Both the position numbers and the translations under genes were made by a program. Below are positions 41,662 through 50,422 of a stretch of 64,000 nt of DNA, one piece after another. The DNA comes from Desulforhopalus sp. GTDB lineage: Bacteria > Desulfobacterota > Desulfobulbia > Desulfobulbales > Desulfocapsaceae. Where the stretch lies: positions 186,001-250,000 of the forward strand of contig JAOTRX010000007.1 of the NCBI GenBank assembly GCA_030247675.1. Direction: 5' to 3'. How positions within the stretch are numbered: position 1 is the stretch's first letter; each line of letters begins with the position of its first letter. The notes under the pieces were generated by a model. It saw only the letters and a list, made by a program, of their open reading frames with translations, was not told where the DNA came from and did not search any database.

Positions 41662-43829
41662 CGAGGAGCACCATCCATATTTGCGGCATGGGGATAGTCA
41701 GTTCCCTGGGCACCGGTCTTGCCGCAACAACAATGGCCTTGCGGGAAAACTGTTCGGCTATTAAGCCCTTGGATTTGTTCCCCGTACTCCACGGAGCCCC
41801 CTTACCGGTGGGCCAGGTAAGTGGCCTGCCGGTGAACGGCGCCCTGCCGCGCACCCACCGGCTGGCAAGCCTTGCCGCCAAGCAGGCCATGACCGGGGCC
41901 GGATTGTCGCCCGAAGCGATCGTTATCGGCACAACCACCGGCGGCATAGCCACCACCGAGCAGCTCTTACGTGAAGGAAGCTGCACCAAGGAACTCTATC
42001 AATATCACGGCTTACATACCGTCGCCCGGCATCTTGCCGGGGAGCTCGGCTGCACGGGCCCGGCACTGACCGTCTCCACTGCCTGCTCGTCCGGGGCCGT
42101 GGCCATCGCTCTTGCCCTGCGGATGCTGCGTTCCGGCATGGTCAAGTCTGTTCTTGCCGGGGGCGTCGATTCGCTGTCCCGCCTGACCTATTACGGTTTC
42201 CATTCCCTGCAGCTGGTCGATCGCAACGGCTGCAAACCGCTCGATGCCGGCCGGCAGGGTATGGCTGTGGCGGAAGGGGCGGCGATGCTGCTGCTTACCG
42301 CGGAACACAGCGAAAAAAGCCTTGCCACCCTGGCTGGTGCCGGTCTTTCCTGTGACGCTCACCATGGCGCGGCCCCGCACCCGGAGGGGCTTGGGGCCTT
42401 TCTGGCGATGCAGCGCGCCTTGCTGGATGCCGGCCTGCAGCCTGAGGATATTGGCTATATCAACCTCCATGGTACCGGAACGCCGGATAACGATCTGGCG
42501 GAGTCGAAGGCGGTACGCAGGCTGTTTGCCGTTCCCCCGCCACTTTCGTCGATCAAGGGGGCATCCGGCCATAGCCTTGCCGCATCCGGGGCCATTGAGG
42601 CGGTGGTGTCGGTGCTGACCGTATCACAAGGTCTGCTGCCGGCTAACACCAGCCTGCATACTGTCGATCCGGCCCTCGGCCTGAACCCTCTCACCCTACC
42701 CAAAGAGCAAACAGTATCTGCGGTACTTTCCAATTCTTTTGGCTTTGGCGGCAATAATGGTTCGCTGGTGATTGCCGCGGCGGACTTTCGTTGCCGGGAC
42801 GCTGCCCGGCAATCCGGGGGAGGTCTGGCTATTCACGGCTATTCTTGTCTGACCGGAGCGGGGGACCTGGCTGCCACCATGGCAGTGCTGGCAACAGGGG
42901 TATCTGTTGCCGGGATGGCCGGAACCGATGCCCTTTCCGCCGGCCTGCCGCTGCAGCTGATACGTCGGCTGAAGCGTTTACCGCGGATTTCTCTGGCCCT
43001 GGCGACTATGGCTCACAAGGATTCCGGTGATGAAGGCCAAAAACCCGGCTCTGTCTTTATGGGCACCGGCTGGGGAGCCCTGTCGGAAACCTACGATTTT
43101 CTCGCCCGTCTCACCGAGACCGGCGAACAATTTCCAAGCCCCACCGACTTTGTTGGTTCGGTGCACAATGGACCGGCCAGCCAGGTGGCGATTATGTTTG
43201 GGGCCACCGGGCCCAATATTACCACAAGCGGGGGCGATTATTCCTTTGAGCAGGCCCTGCTCGCCGCCGATCTGGCCTGTGACGACGACGTGCGGCCGGT
43301 ACTCATCCTTGGCGCCGAGGAGGGCCATGCAACCTTTTCACCCCTCCTCGATGCCTCGATTACCCCGGGATCGACACTTACCGACGGTGGCGCGGCCTTT
43401 TGTGCCACAAGGAAATCAGATGGGGCAATATGCCGTATTACCGTTCCTTTTTATGGAAGCAGTCAATACCCGGAGGTCATTTCGGCGCTCATCGACAGTC
43501 TTGCCGCAAGCCAGCACCGGCAGAAACGCTATGCTCTGATTCTGGCTGGCATACCGGCGGCCATGCACGACCAGGGCGAGGGCCAGCTGGCACAGTTCCT
43601 GAGCCAGACCAAGATGCCGGTGCCGGTGGTTCGCTACCGGCAGTTTACCGGCGAGTTTGCCGCGGCTTCTGCTGTTGCCGCGGCCTTTGCCGTATCTTTT
43701 ATAGAGGCGGGGATGGTCCCGGGAATCCTTGTCGGCGGTGAGGACCTGGCAATAGACACCTCAACCAGCAAGATCCTCATTCTCGGCCTGGGAGAAAACA
43801 TCACCGCCATGGAGCTCGGCAGACCATGA
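41658..43829 (+). CDS. Fused ketosynthase and chain-length factor (KS-CLF)
   Basis: A 723-residue double condensing enzyme. Residues 1-375 are a complete KS: Cys143 (TVSTACSSG), His271 (NLHGTGTPD), Lys300 and His305 (SIKGASGHSLAASG). Residues 388-723 are KS-like, but the Cys site reads SGGDYSF (Asp527 at that position) and the HGT block is missing, so the second half is catalytically dead, as in chain-length factors. In aryl-polyene clusters ApeO (KS) and ApeC (CLF) are separate. Start is TTG at 41658, overlapping the ACP stop (TTGA) with AAGG 7 bases upstream; a later ATG would cut the KS fold. Role: polyene elongation and chain-length control. Confidence 0.86.
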   Translation: MTRSTIHICGMGIVSSLGTGLAATTMALRENCSAIKPLDLFPVLHGAPLPVGQVSGLPVNGALPRTHRLASLAAKQAMTGAGLSPEAIVIGTTTGGIATTEQLLREGSCTKELYQYHGLHTVARHLAGELGCTGPALTVSTACSSGAVAIALALRMLRSGMVKSVLAGGVDSLSRLTYYGFHSLQLVDRNGCKPLDAGRQGMAVAEGAAMLLLTAEHSEKSLATLAGAGLSCDAHHGAAPHPEGLGAFLAMQRALLDAGLQPEDIGYINLHGTGTPDNDLAESKAVRRLFAVPPPLSSIKGASGHSLAASGAIEAVVSVLTVSQGLLPANTSLHTVDPALGLNPLTLPKEQTVSAVLSNSFGFGGNNGSLVIAAADFRCRDAARQSGGGLAIHGYSCLTGAGDLAATMAVLATGVSVAGMAGTDALSAGLPLQLIRRLKRLPRISLALATMAHKDSGDEGQKPGSVFMGTGWGALSETYDFLARLTETGEQFPSPTDFVGSVHNGPASQVAIMFGATGPNITTSGGDYSFEQALLAADLACDDDVRPVLILGAEEGHATFSPLLDASITPGSTLTDGGAAFCATRKSDGAICRITVPFYGSSQYPEVISALIDSLAASQHRQKRYALILAGIPAAMHDQGEGQLAQFLSQTKMPVPVVRYRQFTGEFAAASAVAAAFAVSFIEAGMVPGILVGGEDLAIDTSTSKILILGLGENITAMELGRP

Positions 43830-43869
43830 GGGTACTACCGGAAACCGCCCATCTCATCATCACTTGATT

Positions 43870-44331
43870 ATGACTGAATTCCCTCCCGCAACCTCTTTCC
43901 CTTTGCCCCAGCGTGCCGCGGCGCTCTTGCCCCACCGGCCGCCGATGCTCTTTGTCGATTCGCTGCTCGCCCGCGATGGCGACCGGTCAACAGTCCAGGC
44001 GGTGCTGCCTTCTGCCGGTATCTGCGTTGCGGAGGGCCGGCTTTTGCCGGAGTATTTCATCGAGTTGATCGCCCAGGCAGCGGCCCTGGGAAGCGGCTAT
44101 GACGGTCTCTGTGCCGGCAGGGCGGCGCGTGACGGCATGTTGGTGGGCATTGACGGATTCTCCTTGCCCGGCCAGGCCGCATCAGGGAGAACTGTCCGGA
44201 TTGAAACGGCAATCACCTTTAGATTTGGCGCAATTAAATTGATACATGGTGAGGTCTATGACGATCAGAAATTACTTGCGGCAGGCGATATCAAGGTGTG
44301 GGAGGATCCTGGTGACGATGCGGCGCGTTAA
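43870..44331 (+). CDS. FabZ-like half-dehydratase, Glu-type (ApeP-like, second copy)
   Basis: A 153-residue hotdog protein with LLPHRPPMLFVDSL (His22 of the PHR block) and EYFIELIAQAAA, whose Glu65 aligns with the FabZ catalytic Glu. It lacks GHFP. It is complementary to the His-type half-dehydratases at 29432 and 47948. Start ATG 43870 is chosen; an in-frame TTG at 43864 is an alternative, and no strong ribosome-binding site is seen. Overlaps the LolA-like gene by 20 bases. Confidence 0.82.
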   Translation: MTEFPPATSFPLPQRAAALLPHRPPMLFVDSLLARDGDRSTVQAVLPSAGICVAEGRLLPEYFIELIAQAAALGSGYDGLCAGRAARDGMLVGIDGFSLPGQAASGRTVRIETAITFRFGAIKLIHGEVYDDQKLLAAGDIKVWEDPGDDAAR

Positions 44332-44992
44332 TTCCCCATCATTTCTTTCTCGTCTTGCTGTAGCGATACTGTCGGGCTGGGTTTTGTTGCTGGTGGCTGG
44401 CGTCCCACCGGTATTTGCCGCGGAGGCCGAAGAACTCCAGAGTTTTCTAACTGAAATACAGGCGGCCTCCGATAAGGTCCGGTCTTTTTCCAGTGAATTT
44501 GTCCAGGAGAGAAGGCTCGCCCTCTTTGCCGAACCGGTGATCTTCCGCGGCTCCCTAGTCGTTGTCCGGCCTGACCGCTTGCGCTGGGAATTTATCTCGC
44601 CCGTGCCCTCCGTCCTTATCTTCCGTGGTGATCGGGGCATTCGCTGCAATGACAAGGCGCCGCCGGTCCATTTCGATCTCGGTGCCGACCCGATCATGCG
44701 CGCCGTTGCCGAACAGCTCTGGCTATGGCTGGGAGGGGATTATTCGCGTTTAAACGCCACTTACCAGATGGAAAAAGCCGGGCCCGTATCGCTGCGTATA
44801 AGCCCGAAGGACCAGGCAATGCTCGAATATATCACCAGTATCACCATCACCTTCAACAAAACCAGCAAACAACCTGAAAAGGTAGAGATCGTCGACCCAG
44901 GCGGCGACACGACCGTCATCAGCTTCCACTCCTACGTCCTCAACAGCAAGACCCCTGACGTTCTCTTTGCCCTCTGTGGTACCAATGAGTAG
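44312..44992 (+). CDS. LolA-like outer-membrane lipid carrier (ApeL-like)
   Basis: A 226-residue periplasmic protein with a signal peptide (hydrophobic FLSRLAVAILSGWVLLLVAGVPPVFA, cleavage near residue 37). The mature part has SFSSEFVQERRLALFAEPVIFRGSLVV and RPDRLRWEFISP, typical of LolA-family carriers used in aryl-polyene clusters. GTG at 44312 is preferred because GGAGG lies 6 bases before it; ATG at 44318 is the alternative. It overlaps the preceding gene by 20 bases and the exporter by 8. It probably carries the hydrophobic product across the periplasm. Confidence 0.85.
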   Translation: MTMRRVNSPSFLSRLAVAILSGWVLLLVAGVPPVFAAEAEELQSFLTEIQAASDKVRSFSSEFVQERRLALFAEPVIFRGSLVVVRPDRLRWEFISPVPSVLIFRGDRGIRCNDKAPPVHFDLGADPIMRAVAEQLWLWLGGDYSRLNATYQMEKAGPVSLRISPKDQAMLEYITSITITFNKTSKQPEKVEIVDPGGDTTVISFHSYVLNSKTPDVLFALCGTNE

Positions 44993-47366
44993 AAGGGCTG
45001 CGATTATCCGCTGGTTGTTCGTCCTTGGCGCCTTCGCCGTGGGCATGATCTTTTGTAACGATCTGCGGCTCGCCGATGATGCCATCGACCTGTTGCCGGG
45101 TGAGGCGGTGCGCGGCGACCTGAGGATGCTCAAGCGGATGGGCCTGGTGGATCGGCTGTTTATCACCGTCTCCATGAAAAATGAGGGGGGGATTCCTGTC
45201 ACAGTCAGCAAGAAGGCCCTGCAGGCCAGTACCAAAAAGCTTGGCGACCTGCTGAATGACAGCGGTCAGTTTTCCTACGTGTTGGCCCGGCTGCCTGAAG
45301 GCTATGAATTTTCCCTCTTTGCCGGGCTACAGCCTTCCCTGCCGCTTCTTCTTGATGAAGGCGACATCGCCAATCTGGCTACCATGACCTCGCCGGAAGG
45401 CATTAAGGCCGGTCTGCAGAATTCCTTTGCGCTTCTAAACAGTCCGGCGGGCATTGCCATGAAGAAGCAGGTGCAGGTCGATCCTCTCGGTCTGATCACC
45501 CTGGCCTTGCAAAAGCTGAACCTCATGCGCTCTGAATACACGGTGCGTATTGATGAGGGCTTTTTCATGAGCAAAGATGGCAGAAGCTGCTTGTTGGTTG
45601 CCGAGAGCCGGAAGTCCCTCACCGATTCAGAACAGGCGGCGGCGGTAGAGAAGATCTTGCATGCCGCCTCCGGCCAGGCCCTTGATGCGGGAATCGAGGC
45701 GACGGTCATCGGCAGTCTGCCGCATACCCTCGCCAACAGCCGCTCCATCGAGAAAGACCTGCAGCTGTTGTTGCCGCTGGCCTCGGTGCTCATGCTGCTG
45801 TTGTTCGGGGTGGCCCTGCGCAATATCCGTTTTCTGGTGGTGGTCGGTGTGCCCTACCTGGCGGCGCCCCCGGCCATTGCTCTGACCAGCCTTTTCTACG
45901 ACAAACTGAGCGGCCTTGCCCTCGGGTTCGGCATTGTTCTTTTAGGTATTACTGTCGATGTTGCCACCCATCTATATCTGGCCATGACCGGCGCCGAGGG
46001 GGGCAGTCCGCGTCAGGCGATGAAACAGGTGGCCAAGCCTTTGTTCTACGCCGTCCTGACCACAGCCGCCGTTTTTGTGGTTCTGCTCTTTTCGCAGGTG
46101 CCCTGCCACCGGCAGATGGCCTTGCTGGCGATCTTCGGGGTAACCCTTGCCTCTCTCTTTGCCTATCTGGTCATCCCGGCAATTGCCGCCACGCAAAAAA
46201 ACAAACCGGTCCGGGTCAAGGAGAACCATTGGCTGCGGCTGCTGTCCCCGAGGCATCCCGGCCAGATTCTCGCAGTCTGGCTGGTCCTTGTGGCCTTTGG
46301 CCTGGTTACCTGGCCCCGGCTGCATTATAACGGCGATTTGCGTGGGCTGGACGTTCCCGATCAGCAGGTTATCGAGGGGGAGCGTCATTTCAACGCCACC
46401 TGGGGCGGGGGCGATGAGCAGGCCTTTGTCCTTGCCACCGGCAGCAGTCTTGATGAGGTCCTCGATAGAAATTATCTCGTCTATCGCTTTCTGCGGGAAA
46501 GCGGTGTGAAGAAGTTTCAATCCTTTGCTCCTCTATTGCCCGGTCCCAGCGCCCAGACCCGCAATCAGCAGGGCTGGCAGCAATTCTGGGAGGCGAACCG
46601 GGGAGATTTCGAGGAACGGTTCATAAAGGCGGCGGTCGCCCGTGGTTTTACCGAACAGGCCTTTCTGCCGTTTTTCCACTGGCTGGATACCCCGCCGCAG
46701 CCTCTGCTGCCGGAAAAATTCCTGGGTGGTCCTTTGCAGCCGCTGTTTTCTTCGATGCTCAAGGTGCCGGGGGAGGGGGTCAGTGAAAAGGATTCCTACA
46801 TAGCCATGACCACGATCGCCATTGATGATGCACTTTTGCCTCAGCTTCTGCAGTTTGGCGAAAAGACCGAAGGGGTGCGGGTTCTCGCCAATAAAAAATG
46901 GCGGGCCGAGGTGGAGCACCTGCTCCGCTACGACGTCCAGACCCTGTCGCTTATCGCCGGTTTGCTTATCACCCTGATGGTCATCTATCAATTCCGCAAC
47001 ACCAGAGCGACGCTGGCGGTGCTGGCGCCGGTTATTTCGTCGCTTGCCGCCATGTCGATCTTCTGCTTTCTCACCGGTGGCCAATTGAACATGATGCACC
47101 TCATCATGGGGCTGATGGTGATCGGCGTCAGTGTAGATTATGGCATTTTTATTGTCTGCGCCAAGCTTTCCGGCCTGGAAAAGGTCTCGGAACGATCGGT
47201 GAGCCTGACCGCTGCCAGCTCCATGATCGGTTTTGGCGTCCTGGCCTTTGCCGGTCATCCCGCCCTATACGCCCTTGGAGTGACGGTGCTTATCGGTGTC
47301 GGTGTCGCCTGGCCGACTGCCCTTTGGGTCAGTCCGGCACTCCTCGTCTTTGGCAAGAAGGAGTGA
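44985..47366 (+). CDS. MMPL/RND-family exporter (ApeM-like)
   Basis: A 793-residue polytopic exporter with twelve predicted membrane helices in two repeats of the RND pattern: one helix, a large periplasmic loop (for example NDLRLADDAIDLLPGEAVRGD) and five helices, twice. It has the signature GITVDVATHLYLAM in the first half and VIGVSVDYGIFIVCA in the second. MMPL proteins move lipids or lipid-linked metabolites out of the inner membrane. Start ATG 44985 is inside the LolA stop region. The partner LolA-like carrier and lipoprotein flank it, matching the export module of aryl-polyene clusters. Confidence 0.92.
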   Translation: MSRRAAIIRWLFVLGAFAVGMIFCNDLRLADDAIDLLPGEAVRGDLRMLKRMGLVDRLFITVSMKNEGGIPVTVSKKALQASTKKLGDLLNDSGQFSYVLARLPEGYEFSLFAGLQPSLPLLLDEGDIANLATMTSPEGIKAGLQNSFALLNSPAGIAMKKQVQVDPLGLITLALQKLNLMRSEYTVRIDEGFFMSKDGRSCLLVAESRKSLTDSEQAAAVEKILHAASGQALDAGIEATVIGSLPHTLANSRSIEKDLQLLLPLASVLMLLLFGVALRNIRFLVVVGVPYLAAPPAIALTSLFYDKLSGLALGFGIVLLGITVDVATHLYLAMTGAEGGSPRQAMKQVAKPLFYAVLTTAAVFVVLLFSQVPCHRQMALLAIFGVTLASLFAYLVIPAIAATQKNKPVRVKENHWLRLLSPRHPGQILAVWLVLVAFGLVTWPRLHYNGDLRGLDVPDQQVIEGERHFNATWGGGDEQAFVLATGSSLDEVLDRNYLVYRFLRESGVKKFQSFAPLLPGPSAQTRNQQGWQQFWEANRGDFEERFIKAAVARGFTEQAFLPFFHWLDTPPQPLLPEKFLGGPLQPLFSSMLKVPGEGVSEKDSYIAMTTIAIDDALLPQLLQFGEKTEGVRVLANKKWRAEVEHLLRYDVQTLSLIAGLLITLMVIYQFRNTRATLAVLAPVISSLAAMSIFCFLTGGQLNMMHLIMGLMVIGVSVDYGIFIVCAKLSGLEKVSERSVSLTAASSMIGFGVLAFAGHPALYALGVTVLIGVGVAWPTALWVSPALLVFGKKE

Positions 47367-47369
47367 TCG

Positions 47370-47951
47370 ATGAAGGTCCGGGTTTTCTTCCTGCAATGCT
47401 GCCTTGCTGTGCTGCTTTCCGCCTGCAGCCTGCCGTATGTTGTGCCGGGTCCTGATCCGGCGGGACCCGGCAAGGACGAAAAATCCGGCCGCTTGCTGAA
47501 TATCCGTGTCCAGCGGTGGGATACCGAGCGCTTCTCCGGCCTTCTCGGCCTGCGCCAGAGGGAGGCGGATTTATATTATGTACTGCTTGATGCAACCGGG
47601 GTAAAGCTGCTCGAAGCCGAGGTTGCCCTTGACGGTAGTCATCAGCTCCTGCGAGTAACCGGGCCGATGAAAAACACCGAATTCGCGCCGTTTTTATCCG
47701 AGGCCCTGGCAAGAATCTACCTGCAGGAGCCGAGCCTTTTGCCCTGCGGCGGTGGATGGTGGCAGAGCCTCTGCCGGGAAGCGGTCGGGACCGGCGGCGG
47801 TTTCCGCAAATACGCCCAGATCGGCCCTCTGCCCTTTTGGCAGGTGACCATGAACGGCGAAGAGGCAACGGGCAGAGAGGCGCCGATAGTCTATAGGCAG
47901 CCGTGGCTGGGTGTGGCTGTCTTTCTTGAACCGGCAAAACAAGTACAGTGA
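47370..47951 (+). CDS. DUF3261-like outer-membrane lipoprotein (ApeN-like)
   Basis: A 193-residue lipoprotein with a lipobox LLSAC; the lipidated Cys is residue 19. The mature part has two short Cys-bearing segments (LPCGGGWWQSLCREA). DUF3261 lipoproteins occur in aryl-polyene clusters next to the MMPL exporter and LolA and are thought to help insert the product in the outer membrane. It starts 3 bases after the exporter stop. The family assignment rests on context and length. Confidence 0.75.
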   Translation: MKVRVFFLQCCLAVLLSACSLPYVVPGPDPAGPGKDEKSGRLLNIRVQRWDTERFSGLLGLRQREADLYYVLLDATGVKLLEAEVALDGSHQLLRVTGPMKNTEFAPFLSEALARIYLQEPSLLPCGGGWWQSLCREAVGTGGGFRKYAQIGPLPFWQVTMNGEEATGREAPIVYRQPWLGVAVFLEPAKQVQ

Positions 47952-48349
47952 GCAGTGTTATGGAGAACTCTTCCCTTTACGGCGCCATGCCGGAATGTTG
48001 TCTTTGCGTGCGGCTTGAGACCCTGGCCGAGCAGCATCTGCAGGTGGTTGCTGATTTTTGCTTTCCCCCCGGCTATGCCGGGTTCCAGGGGCACTTCCCC
48101 AATCAGCCGCTTCTACCGGCGATTGTCCAGATGGCCATGGTACGGTATCTTGCCGAACGCACCGTGCAGGCCAGCCTTATGCCTGGCGGCTACCGGAAGG
48201 TTAAATTTACCGGCAAGATTGTGCCCGGCGATACGGTCAGTGTTGTTGCCGATATGCAGAAAAACGACCAGGGATGGGCGGTGAAATTTAACCTGAAAAA
48301 AACCGATGGCCAGGCAGTTGCAGCTGGATTTGTTCAATTTCTTCAGTAA
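47948..48349 (+). CDS. FabZ-like half-dehydratase, His-type (ApeI-like, second copy)
   Basis: A hotdog protein of 129-133 residues with QGHFPNQPLLPAIVQMA, in which the catalytic His (H49) is present but the FabZ Glu position is Ala. It is thus another His-half that would need a Glu-type partner. Start uncertain: GTG at 47948 overlaps the previous stop (GTGA), ATG at 47960 is an alternative. It directly follows the lipoprotein gene and precedes the second thioesterase by 18 bases. Confidence 0.8.
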   Translation: MSSVMENSSLYGAMPECCLCVRLETLAEQHLQVVADFCFPPGYAGFQGHFPNQPLLPAIVQMAMVRYLAERTVQASLMPGGYRKVKFTGKIVPGDTVSVVADMQKNDQGWAVKFNLKKTDGQAVAAGFVQFLQ

Positions 48350-48367
48350 AAAGGGGTTCGCAAGCAA

Positions 48368-48841
48368 ATGGTGTACTCTCCAAAATATTTCCCGGTCCGG
48401 GATGGTGATCCGGCCCCGCTGGTGGCTATGGCCAAGCGGCGGGTGCGCTTTGAAGAGGTCGATGTCCTCGGGATGGTCTGGCATGGTCATTATGCCAGCT
48501 TTTTCGAGGATGGGCGCATAGCCTTCGGCGACATCTACGGCCTGACCTACCAGACATACCGTGACAACAACGTGATGGCCCCGGTGGTGCAGATGCACCT
48601 TGATTATAAAATCCCCCTGCGCTTCGACGAAGAGATCACAATAGAAACGGCCCTGCACTGGGCGGAAACGGCCAGGATGAATTTTTCCTATCTCATTTAC
48701 AATGGCCAGGGGCAATTGGCCACCAGTGCCTATACCGTACAACTCCTCACCGACCCGCAAGGGACGTTGCAGCTGTACACCCCTGACTGGCTGGTCGAAT
48801 TCAAAGAAAGGTGGCGACAGGGAGCCTGGCCGAAACCGTGA
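48368..48841 (+). CDS. 4HBT thioesterase 2 (ApeK-like)
   Basis: A 157-residue hotdog thioesterase. The signature FEEVDVLGMVWHGHYASFFEDGR holds the active-site Asp32 and His39. It differs clearly from thioesterase 1, including the MVWHGHY block instead of VVYHANY. In aryl-polyene clusters ApeK is a thioesterase with an essential or proofreading role. It is separated from the last B12 radical SAM gene by 78 bases. Confidence 0.86.
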   Translation: MVYSPKYFPVRDGDPAPLVAMAKRRVRFEEVDVLGMVWHGHYASFFEDGRIAFGDIYGLTYQTYRDNNVMAPVVQMHLDYKIPLRFDEEITIETALHWAETARMNFSYLIYNGQGQLATSAYTVQLLTDPQGTLQLYTPDWLVEFKERWRQGAWPKP

Positions 48842-48919
48842 TCGGGATGCGGAGGGCGGGGGTAAGGCTCAGGACTCCATCTTGCCCGGCTATGACAATC
48901 AACTTTTAGAATTTTCTTT

Positions 48920-50389
48920 ATGCAAACTCTGCGATCAACCATTCTCCTCGTCCATCCCCTTGGCTACAGCGCCAAAAACGCCGGCAGTGATATCTCGCGG
49001 GTGGCAAATATCATGCCGCCGCTCGGCCTGGCCTCCATCTCGGCCTATCTTACCAGCCACAGCCTTGCCAACGATATCATCGACTGCTACGCCCACCCTG
49101 ATTCCGACGAGCGGATTCTTGCATATTTACGCCAGGAAAATCCGCCATTTATCGGTTTTTCCTGCACCACCTCAAGCTTCTTTGACGGGGAGCGTCTGGC
49201 GCGGCTGGCCAAGACCGTTCAGCCGGCAATCAAGGTGGTTTTTGGCGGGGTACACGTCTCAGCGCTCCGGGAACAGGTCCTCGACAACTACCCCCTTATC
49301 GACTACGTGGTGGTGGGCGAGGGCGAGGAAACCCTCCGGGAACTGCTGGCCACCGCTGAGGCGGAGCGGCAGGGGGTTGAAGGCGTGGTTCTGCGCGGCG
49401 AGGGCGGCAAGGCGGTGTTCACCGGGCGGCGGAAAAAACTCCTCGACCTCGACAGCCTGCCCTTTCCAGATTACCGCAAACTGGCGGGTTACCCGGAGGC
49501 CTACACCCTGCCGATCTTCAACTACCCCAAGGCGCCGAACGGCAGCTGCCTGTCCAGCCGCGGTTGCCCCTACGCCTGCAGCTACTGCGATCGTTCGGTC
49601 TTCGGCCGGTCGTTTCGCTACAATTCCGCCGACTATCTCTATCGCCACCTGTGTTTTTTAAAGGACACTTATGGCCTCCGCCATCTCAATTTCTACGATG
49701 ACCAGTTTACCTTCAATCGCCAGCGGGTTGTCGACTTTTGCCGGATGGTTATTGAAAAGCCCCTCGGTATGACCTTCAACTGCGCCGCCAGGGCCGAGCA
49801 TCTCGACTTTGAACTGCTGCAGCTGATGAAGGCGGCGGGCTGCTGGATGATCAGCCTGGGGATAGAGACTGGCGACGAGGTGCTGCTCTCGGCCCATCGC
49901 CAGAATGTCGATCTGCAGCTTATGCGCGACAAGATCGCCATGATCAAAAAGGCCGGAATTCGCGTCAAGGGTCTCCTCATGATGGGCCTGCCCGGCGAAA
50001 CCGAGGCGAGCATCCAGAAGAGCCGGGAATACGTATTCTCCCTGCCCATCGATGACTTCAATCTCGCAAAGTTCACGCCTTTTCCTGGCTCACCGGTGTA
50101 TCAGCAGATCAAGCAGGCGGGTGGGGCGATGGGCACCTTTCACGAAGACTGGGAGAAGATGGACTGTATGGCCTTTCAGTTCGTGCCGAGAGGGATGGAG
50201 CTTGCCAGGATGGAGGAGCTGTTTATCGACTTTCACCGCCGCCATTTCCAGCGGTCGCGGGTCATCTGGGGCTATGTGGCGATGCTCTGGCAGTCGCCGG
50301 ACAGCTGGTTGCGCTTCCTTAGGAATCTGCCCTCCTTTCTCAGATTCATCTCCACCAATAAACGGATCGGTGGCAAAGAGGAGCAGTGA
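48920..50389 (+). CDS. B12-binding radical SAM enzyme (cluster rSAM 6)
   Basis: A 489-residue class-B radical SAM protein. The N-terminal 170 residues are a cobalamin-binding domain (VHPLGYSAKN, MPPLGLASISAYL, VVFGGVHVSAL, YVVVGEGEETL). The radical SAM motif is CPYACSYC (Cys216, Cys220, Cys223), then SVFGRSFRYNS, LNFYDDQFTF and MISLGIETGDEVL. A C-terminal helical region resembles that of HpnP/BchE-type enzymes. It could methylate or cyclise the polyene chain. It is the last gene of the rightward half of the cluster; a weak ribosome-binding site suggests its own translation control. Confidence 0.87.
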   Translation: MQTLRSTILLVHPLGYSAKNAGSDISRVANIMPPLGLASISAYLTSHSLANDIIDCYAHPDSDERILAYLRQENPPFIGFSCTTSSFFDGERLARLAKTVQPAIKVVFGGVHVSALREQVLDNYPLIDYVVVGEGEETLRELLATAEAERQGVEGVVLRGEGGKAVFTGRRKKLLDLDSLPFPDYRKLAGYPEAYTLPIFNYPKAPNGSCLSSRGCPYACSYCDRSVFGRSFRYNSADYLYRHLCFLKDTYGLRHLNFYDDQFTFNRQRVVDFCRMVIEKPLGMTFNCAARAEHLDFELLQLMKAAGCWMISLGIETGDEVLLSAHRQNVDLQLMRDKIAMIKKAGIRVKGLLMMGLPGETEASIQKSREYVFSLPIDDFNLAKFTPFPGSPVYQQIKQAGGAMGTFHEDWEKMDCMAFQFVPRGMELARMEELFIDFHRRHFQRSRVIWGYVAMLWQSPDSWLRFLRNLPSFLRFISTNKRIGGKEEQ

Positions 50390-50422
50390 GCTGCTGCCGG
50401 TACGCAGTGTGGCGGCAAACCG

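Noticed and set aside
18453..50389. Full dialkylresorcinol/flexirubin cluster
   Set aside because: No DarA- or DarB-like gene is present, so the dialkylresorcinol ester part is not supported.
18453..50389. Confirmed ladderane cluster
   Set aside because: No phytoene-desaturase-like gene is visible and cyclobutane formation cannot be inferred from motifs alone.
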